A stretch of DNA of 64,000 bases from Verticillium longisporum (lineage: Eukaryota > Ascomycota > Sordariomycetes > Glomerellales > Plectosphaerellaceae). Shown one piece after another: positions 31,691 to 44,005 of this stretch (within the stretch, counting starts at the first letter, position 1; each line of letters opens with the position of its first letter). Both the position numbers and the translations under genes were made by a program. The notes beneath the pieces were generated by a model, which was given only the letters and a program-made list of their open reading frames with translations, had not been told where the DNA came from and did not search any database. Where the stretch lies: assembly GCA_019188255.1 (NCBI GenBank), contig JAETXT010000004.1, forward strand, positions 3,782,001-3,846,000, read 5' to 3'.

Positions 31691-33915
31691 CTAGTCCCTC
31701 TCGTCCCCACCGTCGCCCGTCTGGTTGACCGGCGCGTATCGTCCGCCGCCGGCACTGCTGTCGCCGCGGGTGCGGCCGACGACGCGCGACACCCAGCCGC
31801 TGATGGTGCTGCTGGCGTCGGCGTCGTTGACGCCGCCGAGGTGCGACGCCTTGCCGTCAATGGCTGCGGCGTCGGCCGGGTCGAGCGACAGTCCTGGGAT
31901 CGCGCGGTCTGGACCGTTGCCGGGACGCATGGCCGATGCGGGCGAGCCGTACTGCATGAGCGATCCTGTCTCGGCGGCGTGAATCGAGGGCGTGCCAATG
32001 GCCGTGCTGGCGTCGCCAAACAACGAGTCCATCTCCTCGAGACGGACACCACATGTTTCGGGGTACACAAAGTAGACTTGAGACGGTCAGCGTCCATGCG
32101 CGCACAACATTGTAGAACAGAATACACTCACCGACAACGAAACTGACGACGCAGAAGAAGGCGTGGATCAGGTACATCCGCCACTTGATCCATTCCTGCA
32201 GGATGGGGGTCATCTCGCCGACCAGCCAGTTGAACGCCCAGTTGGTGGCCGTCGACAGACTGGCACCCTTGGAACGGATGCTGAGCGGCAGAATCTCGGG
32301 AGGGTACAGCCAGGGGATCGGACCCCACGAGTAGCCAAAAGCTGCGTTGTAGATCATGACGAAGATGACGACGCACGTCGGCGTCCACGACACGTCGAGG
32401 TAGATGAAGTACGAGATGAGCGACAACGAGACAGCCATCAGGATGGCACCGCTGAGCAGGATAGGCCGGCGTCCCCACCTGTCGACGAGGTACCACGGGG
32501 GAATGGTCGACAAAAAGTACGTGATGCCGTTGATGCCGGTCATCAGCACAGCATCCTGTCCGACCCAGCCGGCCGACTCAAAGACGTAGGGCGCGTAGTA
32601 CGAGATGACGTTGATGCCGTTGAGCTGGGCCAGGCCCTGGGCGGACATGGCGATGAAGACACGGGTGCCGTAGCGGCGGAACATCTCGGCGTAGGAACGC
32701 TCGCCTTCCTGGCGCTGCAGCAGGACATTCATCTTAATCTCACGGAACTCCTCACGGGCCTTGGGGTTGTGAATGTCACCCTTGCCGTACAGGTCAGCAA
32801 TGACAATGATGCCCTCTTCGTCACGGTCCGTATCGAGGAGCCATCGGGGCGACTCGACAATGATCAGGCTGCCGAGGCCGAGCAGGGCGCCCATGATACA
32901 CTGCATCATCAGCGGAACACGCCAGGACATGTCGCTCTGGATGAAGCCGCAGAAGTAGTCGACCCAGACCGACGTGGCGTAGCCGATGATGTTGCCCGAG
33001 AACTCAATGCAGGCCAGCTTGCCACGGTTATGAGGAGGGAGATCTCGGACTGGTACACGGGCACGATAGTCGACAGGGCACCGACACCGAAACCGGCAAT
33101 GATGCGGCCGAGCATCATCATGGGCATGCCGTTGGCCATGGTCTGGAGGGCACCACCGACGAAGAAGACGATGGAGCCGTAGAAAATCGTCTTGCGGCGG
33201 CCTATAATGTCACCGACGCGACCGACAATGAGGGAGGAGATGAAGGCGCCGACCTCGAGAATGGCCACCATGGTGCCGACCTCGGCTCTCGAGGGATCGT
33301 GGAAGTAGGCCTTGAAGAAGGGACCGCTAGAGGTGGGGCGTCGTCAGCAATGGACAGAAACGAGAGGATGGGGTCAGTAGAGGGGCATGTGTACGTGATG
33401 ATGCCCGACATGACACCCTGGTCGTATCCGAAGAGGAAGACGCCTAATGACACGAAGATGCTGGTGAAGTACACCAGGGCCTTGCCGGTGAGGCCATGGA
33501 CGGAGCGTCCGCCGGTCATGATGAAGCCGAGGGCGCGAAGGGTGAGGGTGGGACGAGGTTTCTGGATGCGAGGGACCTCGATGGCCTCCTTGTCAACGGG
33601 GCCCGGTCTCGAGGGGGAGCGATGGGCGTGTCCCGCGGGAGGCTGGATGCGGACTCGCTTTTGTGGGTTGTGACTCTTGGTGTGTCGTCGTGCTAGGCCG
33701 GCGAGCAGCTCGTCATCGGCGTCGTGGGAGAGCTGGAAGCGCAGGGGATCCTCGTCGCCGAGCTGCTCGGCAATGTCGCCCGTGTCGGTCCAGGAGGATT
33801 CGGAGCCCGACGCAATGGACTTTTGGTCGTAGTCGTGGCCGTGATGCTGTTGGTGGCCGCGGCCGTGACGGCGGGAGGGAGAGTCGGGGTCGGGGCTCTG
33901 GTGGGCACCCAGCAA
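31691..33915 (-). CDS. MFS sugar-type transporter, frame broken once, 5' end unresolved
   Basis: Twelve-span major facilitator of the sugar transporter family. Exons read so far: (upstream of) 33915-33395, 33326-32132, 32076-31691, with introns gtacac..ctctag and gtgagt..tcaag. Family signatures are FGYDQGVMSG, GRVGDIIGRRKT, VESPRWLLD, AQLNGINVISYYAP, DRWGRRP and PETCG at the end of the last span. The N-terminal 170 residues are a long His/Ser/Asp-rich cytosolic extension. The frame breaks at a C run (plus-strand GGG, 33037-33039), where one added base restores the expected sequence into HNRGKLACIEFSGN; exon lengths then also agree. No in-frame ATG is found near 33915 and the frame stays open upstream, so the true start probably lies in another exon. 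Substrate is unknown. Confidence 0.78.
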
Positions 33916-36900
33916 TGACGTCGCCTGTTCCTGGTCCGAGCGAGAAGGCAGGGTTCGAAGGGGGATGTTGGAGGGAAGACGGGCGGACTGTGAAGAGGGA
34001 ATCTTGGGCGGTGATGGGGCTGTATGGCAGCAGCTCCCTTCCGCTCGTAAGATTGGGGGTTGTGAAAGGGGGGTGAAAGAGGAAACGAAAGGAATGCGGC
34101 CGTTTATGTGAAGCGAAGATGCAGGCAGGCCGACAAGCAGACAGACAGGCTGAGAGGCTGGCTGAAGGGATGAATCAGGGACTGATTGATCAGGAACTGG
34201 GTCCGACCGGCATCTGGGTGGTGGAGGCAGGCGTCAGCGTACAGCAACAGCAGGAGAGCAGGACAGCAGGACAGCAGGGAAGGCAGCACTGGGTTGGGGG
34301 GTGGGCACTGGGCAGGCACCGCTGGTCTCCACTGACGGACACTGTCTGTCGCACCGTGGTCCCAGATAACGGCTGTTGGGCCGCCAGAACCCATGAGCTT
34401 GTCTGGCTCTGTCTCTCTCTCTCCAGAGATAAGAGGAGCCTTGCTGGTCTCGACTGACCCAAGGACAGTGCGAGGTGTCCCCACGCGCCAAGAGACCACT
34501 GTAAGGCTGAGCGAAGGCCGGTGCGGGGCACCGTGTCTTGGGCGACCTCTCAGCAGGCTCACAGAACACAGAGGGCTCAGCAGACTGCCCTTCCCTGAAA
34601 AGTGCCCAGAGGACAACCTTTTCCAGGCTGCACGCCTGGTGCACGCTGCAAGCCTGGTGCACGCTCGAGCGACCATCTGTCTCGAGGGCCCAGGACAGGC
34701 AACTGGCGCGCGTCGGGAGACAAGAAAATCCAGGACAGTCAGACAGACACAGAGGGGAAGGGTGACGGAGAAAGGGGACGGAGAAAGGGGACGGAGAAAG
34801 GGGACGGAGAAAGGGAAAATGTGACAGGGAATCGGACACGATGTGACGGAATCGACCATTCGATCAGATGCCATCCAACACCCCGTCTTTTTTTCCCCAG
34901 CTCCTCTGCCTCTCTGCATCTCGCTGGCCCCCTCCCCGCCAGTCTGGAGATGTGCCAGAGAGCTCCGCAGAATCCACTTGACGAGAGGCCGTCGCTGCAC
35001 GATGAGAAAATCGTGCCAAGCTAGGGTGTGATGGGGGCAGCAAGCAGACATGGACACGAAAGAAGACCAGCCGGAGGGACTCACGTGTACAAATGCCGAT
35101 TCAGGTGACAGGCCGTGTGCTGCGGAGCAGTCTGCTGAGTCCGGGACGTCGACGAGGGTGTGCAAGGCGAAGAGGGTCCTGGTTCGTCATGTGCTGCGAT
35201 GCGTGTGTGCGCGCGCGAGTTGTGGTCTCGGGACGACGGGCAGTCAGATGCTGCTCAAGGGGACTCGGTCGCGTGAAAGGGGGGGTCGCGACGGGAGGAC
35301 CGCGCGTCAGAGAGCGAAACAGAAACGAACGGCGGTTTGTCGGGTGAGGTTTGGCGAGAGACAAGAGACGGGAAGGGACAGAAAGGTGAGAGTGAACGAG
35401 ACACACGAGGTTCGATGGTTTGATCAATGGATTCGAGAGTACACGTCTCGACACCACGCGAGAAACACCCCCCTATTCTCCTTACGAAAAGGCCGAATTT
35501 CAGACGTCGCTCGGGGATCCGGGGACCCTCTCTTCCCTGTCGCGCTCCGCTGAGCTCCCCCCCCCCAACGGCCGCCCGTTTTTGATTCGTAGAGCTGACA
35601 TGACCAGCTGGTGGAAAGATAGCCTCTGATTGCTCCAGCACGCCGATTACCTAACGTGACTGTCCTGCATCTCCTTACTTTCTTGTAATGCATGTGTCCG
35701 CACGTTCCGCTGCCTTCTTGGCCCTGACCCGAGAGCCATTCACAGGCCGCCAAGCCGCGAGGCTGGGCAGCCTGGTGGACCGCCAGCGAGATGATCTCGG
35801 TGGGGCCACTGTCGGAGTCGGACCAGGTTGACATGCTCCCACCGACCAGCGTTTGGGGCGCTTGCTGGAACGGGATCAGCAGAATGTTCGTCGCTGAACG
35901 CTGCAGCCAATTTGGCGGTGAGTCTTCGCCTGCTGACATCAGACCTCAACGCGAAAATCCTTATCTTCCAAAACATCTCACTTCTTTTCTGAAATACGCC
36001 ATCTGCAGGTCCACGATCGCGCTAGGTGCTTCACGATCAGAGTCGTAGCTCTTTCATCGCCCTCTGACGTCACTGGTTAGGTGAGGGGCTGCACAACTAC
36101 ATGTGCGTGCGGTGGGTCCCTCTGCAACGACACCTCCACCAGACGCTCCTCAAGGCACACTGGCATGCCTTTGTGACAGGCTTCCTCGCTTAGTTGTCCA
36201 GGCCTTCAGTAATCCGAGAGGGACTGTAGACGCCGAGTGAGCGTTCCTTGATGATTGTTCGAGAGTGATAAAATTCCCATGTCGACACCATGCTGGGGGA
36301 AAGTCCCCGCCGGAAGCTAGCACTGACGCCGAAGCCCTTCTCTTCTGTGATGTATGCATTTTTCACCGATTGTACAATTTATTATCATGCTCATCCGTAG
36401 GACTCAGAATTTGCCCAGTTTTTATTTGCCCTGAACGTGCACAGGACTTTCTATCCCGGTGACCGCCTGTTCATGCCAGGTTCATGTTGCCTTCAGGTCG
36501 TCACCGGATGCAGAACGTAGTTCGGGACCATGTCGTGCACCTGTTGTTTTGTTCGAAGTCGCTGTGAAGCGGCATACCTACTCGGCACTGCAACAACATG
36601 TGCTCACGAGCTAGATCATATCGAGTCACTCCCTTGAAAGCCGTTTCAAAGTTCTTGTAGATATTGATAGCGAATCCGCGAGTGAATATTAATACAGGCA
36701 TATGCATGCCAATATTGGCTATGGGGGAACAAGGGAGACATTTGACTTGGCCATATTTGACCGATGAGTGTCTGTTCAAGCCAGCCAAGTCTCGACGAAT
36801 TAACAAAGACTTGTACAATGCAGCCAGCTCATCTCTATACTTATCATAACCTTATACTGGCCGGTCACTTGTTGACTATTTCCTGACAACTATCAGAGAT

Positions 36901-39900
36901 CTCCTGCTCACACGGAACCCAATGTTGCGTCCACATTGCGAGGAACCACGAGACTGTAGTTCATGATTTACACTACTTTGCAAATCCTTCATTCCCTCGC
37001 TTCCAATTCCAAACTTCTTGAGGACGCAAGACAGCCATATTAGCTCTGATGTCGCTTCTTCCCCAAAGGTCCTGTCAGAGAGAGGCTGTAAGCAGATTGA
37101 GGGGGCTTCCGCAGGTAAGTAATGCAGTCAGCTGTCAGGCACATGATAGAAGATCACCTAAAAGCGGACTCTTCGCATCTAAGAGGGCCGCTCGCGGCCC
37201 TTTATTTGAGCCTCTGCGATCTCGCACCCCCAGCATAGCTCCCTAGACCGCTTGTTCTAGATTCCTTCGCAGATGCCTCCTAGTAACCATATAAACATGG
37301 ATAGGGAATGAAGCTATTTGATCTTGTAGGGACGTATGTCGAAATCCTAGAGAAGTTCTCTCGTCAAGCGCCTTCTTGGATTTCAAGTCAGTAAGATTGC
37401 CGTCTGCGGAAGAGTGAAGGGGTCTTCCAAAGGTCAGCACGAACTCACAATCTTCGTAGATGCCTGCAGCTCCGATTATACCAATTGATCCAGCGCGTAT
37501 TGTCTGTGGCTCGATGATCTCTGCTGGTGTTATTCGCTTCAGGGCTCTCCACTATTCTTAAGGATTATCAGCGGTGGTGTGATGCCAGGTGGAAGACTTG
37601 GTTTGTGAGTCTAGCGCCACCGGAAACAGATGGATCCTAATAGGTATCATGTATTTAAACTTCGTGATATAAACGACGTCTAAACCTCTGTTTGCATTCT
37701 TGAATGATTCGCCTTTGGCGTGCTCAATTCTTGGACCTCGGCAGATGGATGTGCGGCGAAGCAAGGACGGATTTCTTTCGGCCCGGACTCCATGGCTTCA
37801 AGAAAAGGCCCCCTGGCGATTTCGTCGTTGCCACCCTTACTTTACTGTAGATTATACAACCCTTCTCAAATGACTGTTTAAGACGCTTGAATATGGTTGT
37901 AATGAGCAACTACCATCTCGCTAGGGTTTCTTCGCAGAAATAAGAGATCATATCAAGGCGGTGTACGGTCTCTCGAGGTAAAGTCCCAGGGCACGAGCTG
38001 AAGTTTCGTTGTGCTCTACAATTTCAAATCCAACAGCAGAGTGTGAACATGCACGAGTCGATGCAGTTGTCGAGGGATATCTTCCGAGCACAATTTAGCG
38101 ACTACCAGTCCCGGGCAGTTGCAGCTTGAGATGGTCAACGAAGCACCGAAGGAACATTTCGATGAGAGCATGACCTGGACAACCTAGCTTCGTGTGTGGG
38201 AAAACAAGATGATGATCACCTTCGCGCTTACTCATGCTGATTGTGACTTCAGACAACCTGGCATATGGAATGTGTTCGCTCCTCTTGTGGAGGCAGTCGA
38301 GCCAAGTTGAGCATCAGTAGAAGTTGCTTGTGAAGAAGCACCAGATGAAGTACCAGAAGAAGGGGTCAAAGTTGAGCGCGCGGTTTGGCACCCGGGCTCG
38401 TGAAGATATCATGTCTACTTTCCCCTGACCATGCGTGTCAACCTTTCCGTCATTGATTGCATTCAGACGATTCTACATTTCCATTCTGCGAAGGGACGCG
38501 TATACGAGAGCAAGACGAAGAATGTGTCGGGGAGCAGATGCCAGAGAAAGCAGACCCACGTCCCAACGGCGGGGACCTGTACCGGATCAATCCTCACACC
38601 CTGACCAAGACACTTCATCTGTTTTTGAGATGGAGGTTATCAAGACGGGAGACAGAAACAACCAAGTCACGGAACATCCATGCTTCTACCAGCACTGAGG
38701 TCAAAAGCAAAGCTCAACCGGGCATTTAAGGTACGAGCGGAAATTCCGCCTCAGCAGCGATACCTGCAAACGTCTTCACCGACAATCTAGCCCATGTTGA
38801 ATGTTCAGCATCGTCACTAAACCACCACCCAGGGCGAGTGCATGCAAAAGAAACATTCTGTTGTCGTCCCTGCATGACCACCTTCGCGGCGCAGTGCAGG
38901 CACCAAAATAGAAACCATCGTATTCCCCTTCTGTGCATGTCTTCTCCCCCCCCCCAAGCTACTGCACCCAAAGTCTGGGGTGTGCCCTCTGACAAGTGAA
39001 GGATTGGCTGTGGAGGCCCAATGCCGCCATCGCACCGCCACGGCCAGCAGCCCATTTCTTCAAAGTGTCGCCATGCCCTCGGCAGACCAGAGGAAGGCCT
39101 TACAAACGGGGCTATATCGGGGCCCGTACTAAGAGTACAAGGTTACACGCGGGCGTCAGAGAGCAAGCTTCCAGACCAGTCCGACCAGCTGAGGAAGGGC
39201 ACAGACACGGCAGCGATCATCCAAATGGCGTCGACGACACGTTGGACGGGCTGTGGCTCAGCGGTGGCGAGGACGTGAGGCGCAGGCCCTAGGTTGGATC
39301 ATGGTGATGATGGTGGTGGGTGACAGGCTTGGACCACGGCGAACGGGCGGGCATGGCTGCTTACCTGTCTACAGGGGGCCTGAAACGTGAGAAGGGGCCA
39401 CTGGAGGAATGTTGGAGCTTGGTTCCTTGGATGCTGGGCTGGGCGTGCGGCACTGCTGTGCGATGATGTGGCTAGTGGTCTGCGCCAGTGGTCAGTCACT
39501 GTGATGCCGTGCGGCGGCCAAACTTGGGACACGTGGTGGAGGGGGGCGAGACAAAGGTGGCGTCGTCGCGATGGTGCGCTTGAGCGAGGGAGCATCCAAG
39601 TGTATAAAGGGAGGTCCTGCCGGGCATCGAGCAACGTCATGAGGGAGGAGTGCCCAGGGAGTGAGCATTGTCGACATGATGCGACAGCAGAGGGGGGCAC
39701 GTTGGAGCGTTTGACATTTTGACGTCTGGCGTTTGGCGGCGAGGCCGAGGCAGACGATGGCTAGTCACAGTCGGGAAACAAATGCGGACGCCCTGACCAC
39801 GGGGCAGCATGAGCGTACATAGTGGGCAGGAAGGAGGAGTAGGGCTCGCGAGGATCAAACTCGCCAACTCGGGAGGTTTTCCTGGATGCCAATTGTTGGA

Positions 39901-40117
39901 CACGCTGAATGCAGCATGGCAGCAGTGCAGCAGTGCAGCAGTGCAGGGGCATTCATTGCCTGCCACGAATGATGCAAGAGGGACAGCGCTCATAGGGCCG
40001 CTGGAAGCCAATCAGGCCACGCCGCCTCCTCGAAATGCTATGTACCTGTGCTCCAGCACATCATGCATGGACGGACAGTACCTGTTCTTGCCAGAGAAGT
40101 ACGATGCACCCGGCGGT
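33916..40117. other. 6.2-kb gene-poor region
   Basis: Nothing here meets the standard for a gene. The first ~1.5 kb is C/T-rich on the minus strand and open in several frames, as expected of the leader and promoter of the transporter. From 36000 to 38700 the sequence has moderate GC, frequent stops in every frame and no splice-consistent chain; it may hold decayed genes. From 38730 to 40117 some minus-strand frames are open but show no domain. No RNA gene was recognised. Confidence 0.45.
34764..34815 (+). repeat. 13-bp tandem repeat, four copies
   Basis: Unit gacggagaaaggg repeated four times without mismatch. It is purine-rich on the plus strand and lies in the presumed 5' region of the transporter gene. 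Confidence 0.85.
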
Positions 40118-40274
40118 TCACTGTCTCTGCACGCCCGCTTCGCTTCCACTTCCACTCGGGCTTCCACTGTGTGCAACACGGTCTTGCTGGAGGCCGGCGA
40201 GGAAGTCGGCTCGGGAGGAGCAGATGAGGAGGGTCGTGGGGTAGGTCTCGTAGGAGACGATGTAGTGGAGGAGT
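40118..40274 (-). pseudogene. Coding-like fragment next to an AT-rich block
   Basis: Minus-strand frame from 40274 to a TGA at 40120-40118. The first ~26 codons have strong C/G third-position bias and read as a plausible protein piece (HYIVSYETYPTTLLICSS, then RADFLAGLQQD); after that the sequence becomes low complexity. There is no start codon, and a stop lies just upstream where the AT-rich block begins. It is probably an exon or a broken gene end. I do not recognise the family. Confidence 0.35.
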
Positions 40275-40563
40275 AATTATTAAATATTAATAGGAAGTTA
40301 TAGCGATTATAGTAGCCCTCTCCTTACCCTTACTATTATATTATTTATCTATTATAGGCTATAATAATACTATTTAAGAGCTTTATATAAATAATTATAA
40401 GGAAAATTAAAGTTCTATATATAGCTAAGATAATACTAATAGATATTTTAATTATAATAGAAAACTCTCTATTATTATTAATAGTAATATTTATTATAAT
40501 AGAGAAGAGTATAATTAATAAATAGGAGACCCTAAGTCTTACTATTTATTAATTATAAACTAT
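40275..40563. mobile_element. AT-rich, RIP-like block (289 bp)
   Basis: Sharp change to very AT-rich sequence full of TA dinucleotides, bounded on both sides by GC-rich coding-like minus-strand sequence. The style is that of the degraded transposon at 19433-21398, but I see no shared sequence or clear target duplication. The edges show a weak inverted similarity (ggaggagtaatta against the complement of taatagtacttcttctcc). It is likely a remnant of a mutated repeat. Confidence 0.5.
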
Positions 40564-40929
40564 TTAATAGTACTTCTTCTCCACCGCCTCGTGCGCCTCC
40601 TTGGCCTTCTCCTTCTCCGCCTCCTTCGTCTCCTCCTCGACCTCGAAGAAGCGCCGCAGCGCCGGCAGGAACGCCGCGGCGAGTTGTGATGCCGCAAAGG
40701 GTGCCGAAAAACTCGAGTCTTGGCCCCCGAGGGTCTTCCGCAGATACTTTTCAAGCACCGCAGTAGCAATACCCTCCATCGTGCTGCTGACGTCTCCGCG
40801 GCGCATGCTGGGCTCCAGGAAATAAGAGAGTACCTTCGTGCAGTCGCCAGAGTCTGCTCGGAGGCTCTCCACTAGGTACGCCGACTGCAAGAAAATGACA
40901 GGCGCAATGGAAGCAAGGGAAATCATCAT
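40564..40929 (-). CDS. Hypothetical coding fragment ending at the AT-rich block
   Basis: The minus-strand frame has good codon bias from about 40880 to 40570. It reads SAYLVESLRADSGDC, then EPSMRRGDVSSTMEGIATAV, and a charged C-terminal helix (FEVEEETKEAEKEKAKE) that ends in a stop exactly at the AT-rich block. A strong acceptor (cattttcttgcag) lies just before SAYLV, so the ATG at 40929 is probably intronic and a 5' exon is expected further upstream (an ATG opening MNPTALDDLG lies near 41044-41042), but I could not join them in phase. Family unknown. The C-terminus may have been cut by the insertion. Confidence 0.4.
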   Translation of the reverse strand: MMISLASIAPVIFLQSAYLVESLRADSGDCTKVLSYFLEPSMRRGDVSSTMEGIATAVLEKYLRKTLGGQDSSFSAPFAASQLAAAFLPALRRFFEVEEETKEAEKEKAKEAHEAVEKKYY

Positions 40930-41042
40930 CGTCGTTAGGAAAAACCAGACTCATTAGACGCGTCGTCGTCATTAGGCCGGAGGGTCGTCATCGGCCAGTC
41001 GTTTCTCCGTTTTAGCTCCCAAGTCATCAAGGGCCGTTGGAT

Positions 41043-41802
41043 TCATCGGGCAATCGCGTCCATGCATTGCTGCCGTTCGTTCTGCTGAGCGTTGTTGCAC
41101 TCAGCCACCATTTTCGCGAAGTTCTTGACCACCTCCGTAGGGATCTGGTCCCAGAGGAGAGATCGGGTGTATACCTCGGCCATTGATTGTTTATTGTTGT
41201 TGCGCATCGAGGAGAGGGCTTCAGCCAGGTTGCGGCGGCCCTGACTCGTGGAGCGCTCGGGGACGTTGTGCATAAAGTCCTGCGAGTGGACGCCGTTGTA
41301 CTGGGCTGCCGACATCGAGAAGATTTGCTCGTTGTTCTGCTCCTCGTTGGGCTGGGTCAGGGTGTCACCAAGCTGGCCGAGCATCGAGGGCGCCATGCCG
41401 TCGAGGCCAGAACCGGCCATACCCATGGCCGGGTCGTTGACCCAGTTGGCACCCGAAGGCTGAGGAGCGCCGGCATGAATCGTGTTGGTAGACTCATCAA
41501 GCCCGGCATCCTTGAAGACGTTCTCAAGAAGCGTGGCCGCCTCGGCCCGGACATCATCGGACACGCGGGGGATGCTGGGTGCGGACCGGTTTGAGAGGAC
41601 GAACGCACCAACAAGGAAGAGCATGAAGAGGATACCACCCTGAGACGACTGCTTCTCGACCTACACGAACCGACACGTCGCCAGGCGCGAAGAGCTGCTC
41701 GTTGTCTCGGGGGCCTGTCTTGGACCTTCTTCGACGCTCGGGTCGTGCCTGTCCAGGCTCCCTCTCCCTCTCGATAGTCGTGTTCAATTTCGAGGTGTCC
41801 AT
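41043..41802 (-). CDS. Unknown single-span membrane protein, frame break near 41661
   Basis: The best-supported part (41660-41043) reads VEKQSSQGGILFMLFLVGAF, a clear hydrophobic span, followed by ~180 polar residues (SNRSAPSIP, AATLLENVFKDAGLD, MSAAQYNGVHSQDFMHNV, ERQQCMDAIAR). Upstream, an ATG at 41802 opens a basic Arg-rich segment (RPERRRRSK) in another frame. Removing one G of the pair at 41661/41660 would join the two into one ~245-aa protein. A basic segment before a membrane tail is reminiscent of membrane-linked bZIP-type factors, but no leucine zipper is visible, so this is only a guess. It is divergent from CHS7. Confidence 0.5.
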
Positions 41803-42937
41803 CGTGACCCCCCCTCCCTTTTCCTTAGACCACGTCTTCGACAGCCGGATCCCATCCCTTTTCCAGCCTACATCCTCCGTCTCGTCCGTTTCGCGCGCGA
41901 CGTGCTGCCCGTTGAAAGTGAAGGTAATCTCACAGTCGACGCTACGATGTACGGGCCGGGTAGCCTCGCTTGTCCAATTACCCAGGTTGCCTGCTTCCAG
42001 GACAGCCCGCCAATGAGACAGTCATGACAGGGTCGCGTTACTTGGCTGGAGACCCGCATGAGCTGCGACGCACCAGTCAGAAGGCCTTTGTCTTTCCCCC
42101 TCTAACACGGTCTCGGCCTAGGCCAGGTGCAAGGATGCTGGCCAAGCCGGCCAAGTGCTGGACGTGCCAGGGCCCCCCCGGCAATCTGGCAACGAGCAGC
42201 CAGGGGGGGCCGCCATTCGGGGGGGCGGGAAGCCCTGGAGCTGGAGCCAACCTTATATCGTACCTGTCTCTCTCACTCTCGCTCCGCCCGTCCCACGCCC
42301 GCCGTTTCTGGTCTGGTCTTGCCTGTCACCGTAACAACAGCCATCGCCAGCTTCAGCTTGCTTTCTCGCGACTCGGCCTTTCCAACTCTCTTCACTTCCC
42401 TCGACCTACCTCACCTCTCGTCCGCTCTTCCACCACGTCTCTCCCCCATCAATTGAGCAGCGAACTCGACGATACGCTCCCGAGCACACTCCTCCATCGT
42501 ATTTTGATCAGCCCAGACAACACAGCACATCCCCCAGCGCCTTCTCCGAGTAGCACGTCGCACGGAGGCCCGCACCCGAACCTACGATTGATCCACCATT
42601 GAGACCAACCACCTCCACTGCGCCTTCACCGCAAATCCAAAAGGCCAGAAACGTCTTGCATTCCGATCTTGACGTGCATCGAAATCGGCAGACAAAGAAG
42701 CGAAAAAGCAAAGAAAGCAAAAAAAGCAGAGCAGATAAACCCACGGCCCATCCTCGCTGCATTCCAGCCTGCAACCGCCTGGGCCATCGGGCGGCCGTCC
42801 TTGGAGCAGCAAACTGAAACACCCTCTGTCACGACCACGCCTGGCAGCCCGCTCGCGCGCGCAAACCACAGGAAAACCTTGCCTTTCACCTACCAAGGCA
42901 CGCGGCGATACCCTCGTCGCCCGCACGACCATTGACA

Positions 42938-44005
42938 ATGGGCTCCACACAATTTGGCAACTTTCACGTACGTCGCCATCTCCCTCTTCGGTCCTTTGGT
43001 AGTCAACCCGCTAACACAGCGTCCTAGAACTTCTGCCGGGACTCGACGTTACCCGTTTGCAATGTCTTGTCCGACGCGCACGACCAGTCCGGCCCATGGG
43101 GCGGATGTGAGCTACGCGGCATCTCTGTCGGAGGTGACCGCAGGCTAGGCAACCTCGGATCCATCATCCTCGCCGCCCTCGCCATTGCGACCTCGGCCTT
43201 CCTCTTGTTCAAGTCGGAGAGGAAGAAGGCAGCTGTTGGGCGAAGGTACGCATAGCACTGACGGCACGGCCACTTTGCTGCGACATGAGACTGACTCGAA
43301 GTGCCAGGGAAATGCAAATATTCCTCGCTACCTACATCCTTATTTCGCTCGCAGAGATCTTCACGGTTGGAGAGTTTCCCCTGCCCGACGGCGTCCGCAT
43401 CGTTAGTTGCCGTCTTCAAGCCCACTGGTCCGGACCCCACCGCTGACCCCTCTCAGGCATTCACTGGCATTCACATTGGCTTGATCATTGCCTCGACCTG
43501 GATTCTCATGCTCAACGCCCTCGTTGGCTTCCAGATTGTGGACGACGGCACGCCACTTTCGCTCGGTCTCATGGTGCTGTCAGCGGCCCTTCTCTTCGGC
43601 GGCACTCTGTACATCACCCTCGACACTGGTTTCAAGTGGACGGGCTACTGGAACGACAGCTACAACTCACCACCGAACCGCCACATCGCCCTCTACGTCC
43701 TGTACCAGCTGGTCCCGCTGATCTTCCTCGTCGCCTTCTTCGTCCTCGAGGCCGTTCTCGTCCTTCGTATCCTGGGCGAGACGAGGCCCATGATTTATTT
43801 GACCGCCGCTCTCGTCCTCTTTACTCTTGGCCAGGTCTTTAACTACGTCGTCAGCTCGCACATCTGTGACGGCACGAACGGCGCCCTTGACGGCGCGCTG
43901 TTCCAGACGCTCTTCACCCTTCTGTCCGTCGTCATGGTATGGATCTTCTGGTCGAGCATCACGGAGGACGACTGGCCGATGCAAGTTGGCACCGCGTACC
44001 CTTAG
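42938..44005 (+). CDS. CHS7: Chitin synthase export chaperone CHS7
   Basis: ER membrane chaperone needed for a class of chitin synthases (Chs3-like) to leave the ER. Four exons: 42938-42967, 43028-43245, 43308-43401 and 43457-44005, with all junctions in phase, 296 aa. The N-terminus is the family form MGSTQFGNFHNFCRDSTLPVC, split by the first intron. Then follow CELRGISVGGDRRLGNLGSI, a first membrane span, the basic loop SERKKAAVGRREMQIF, further spans around GIHIGLIIASTWILMLNALV, the GYWNDSYNSP lumenal loop, LRILGETRPMIYL, FNYVVSSHICDGTNG and the end WSSITEDDWPM. About seven spans, as in known Chs7. No irregularity. Confidence 0.95.

Noticed and set aside
32163..33182. 339-aa open frame antisense to the sugar transporter
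   Set aside because: Arg/Asp-rich shadow of the membrane-span codons on the other strand.
34104..35165. 353-aa minus-strand open frame upstream of the transporter
   Set aside because: Low-complexity Ser/Pro/Leu translation of a C/T-rich leader; no splice signals or domain.
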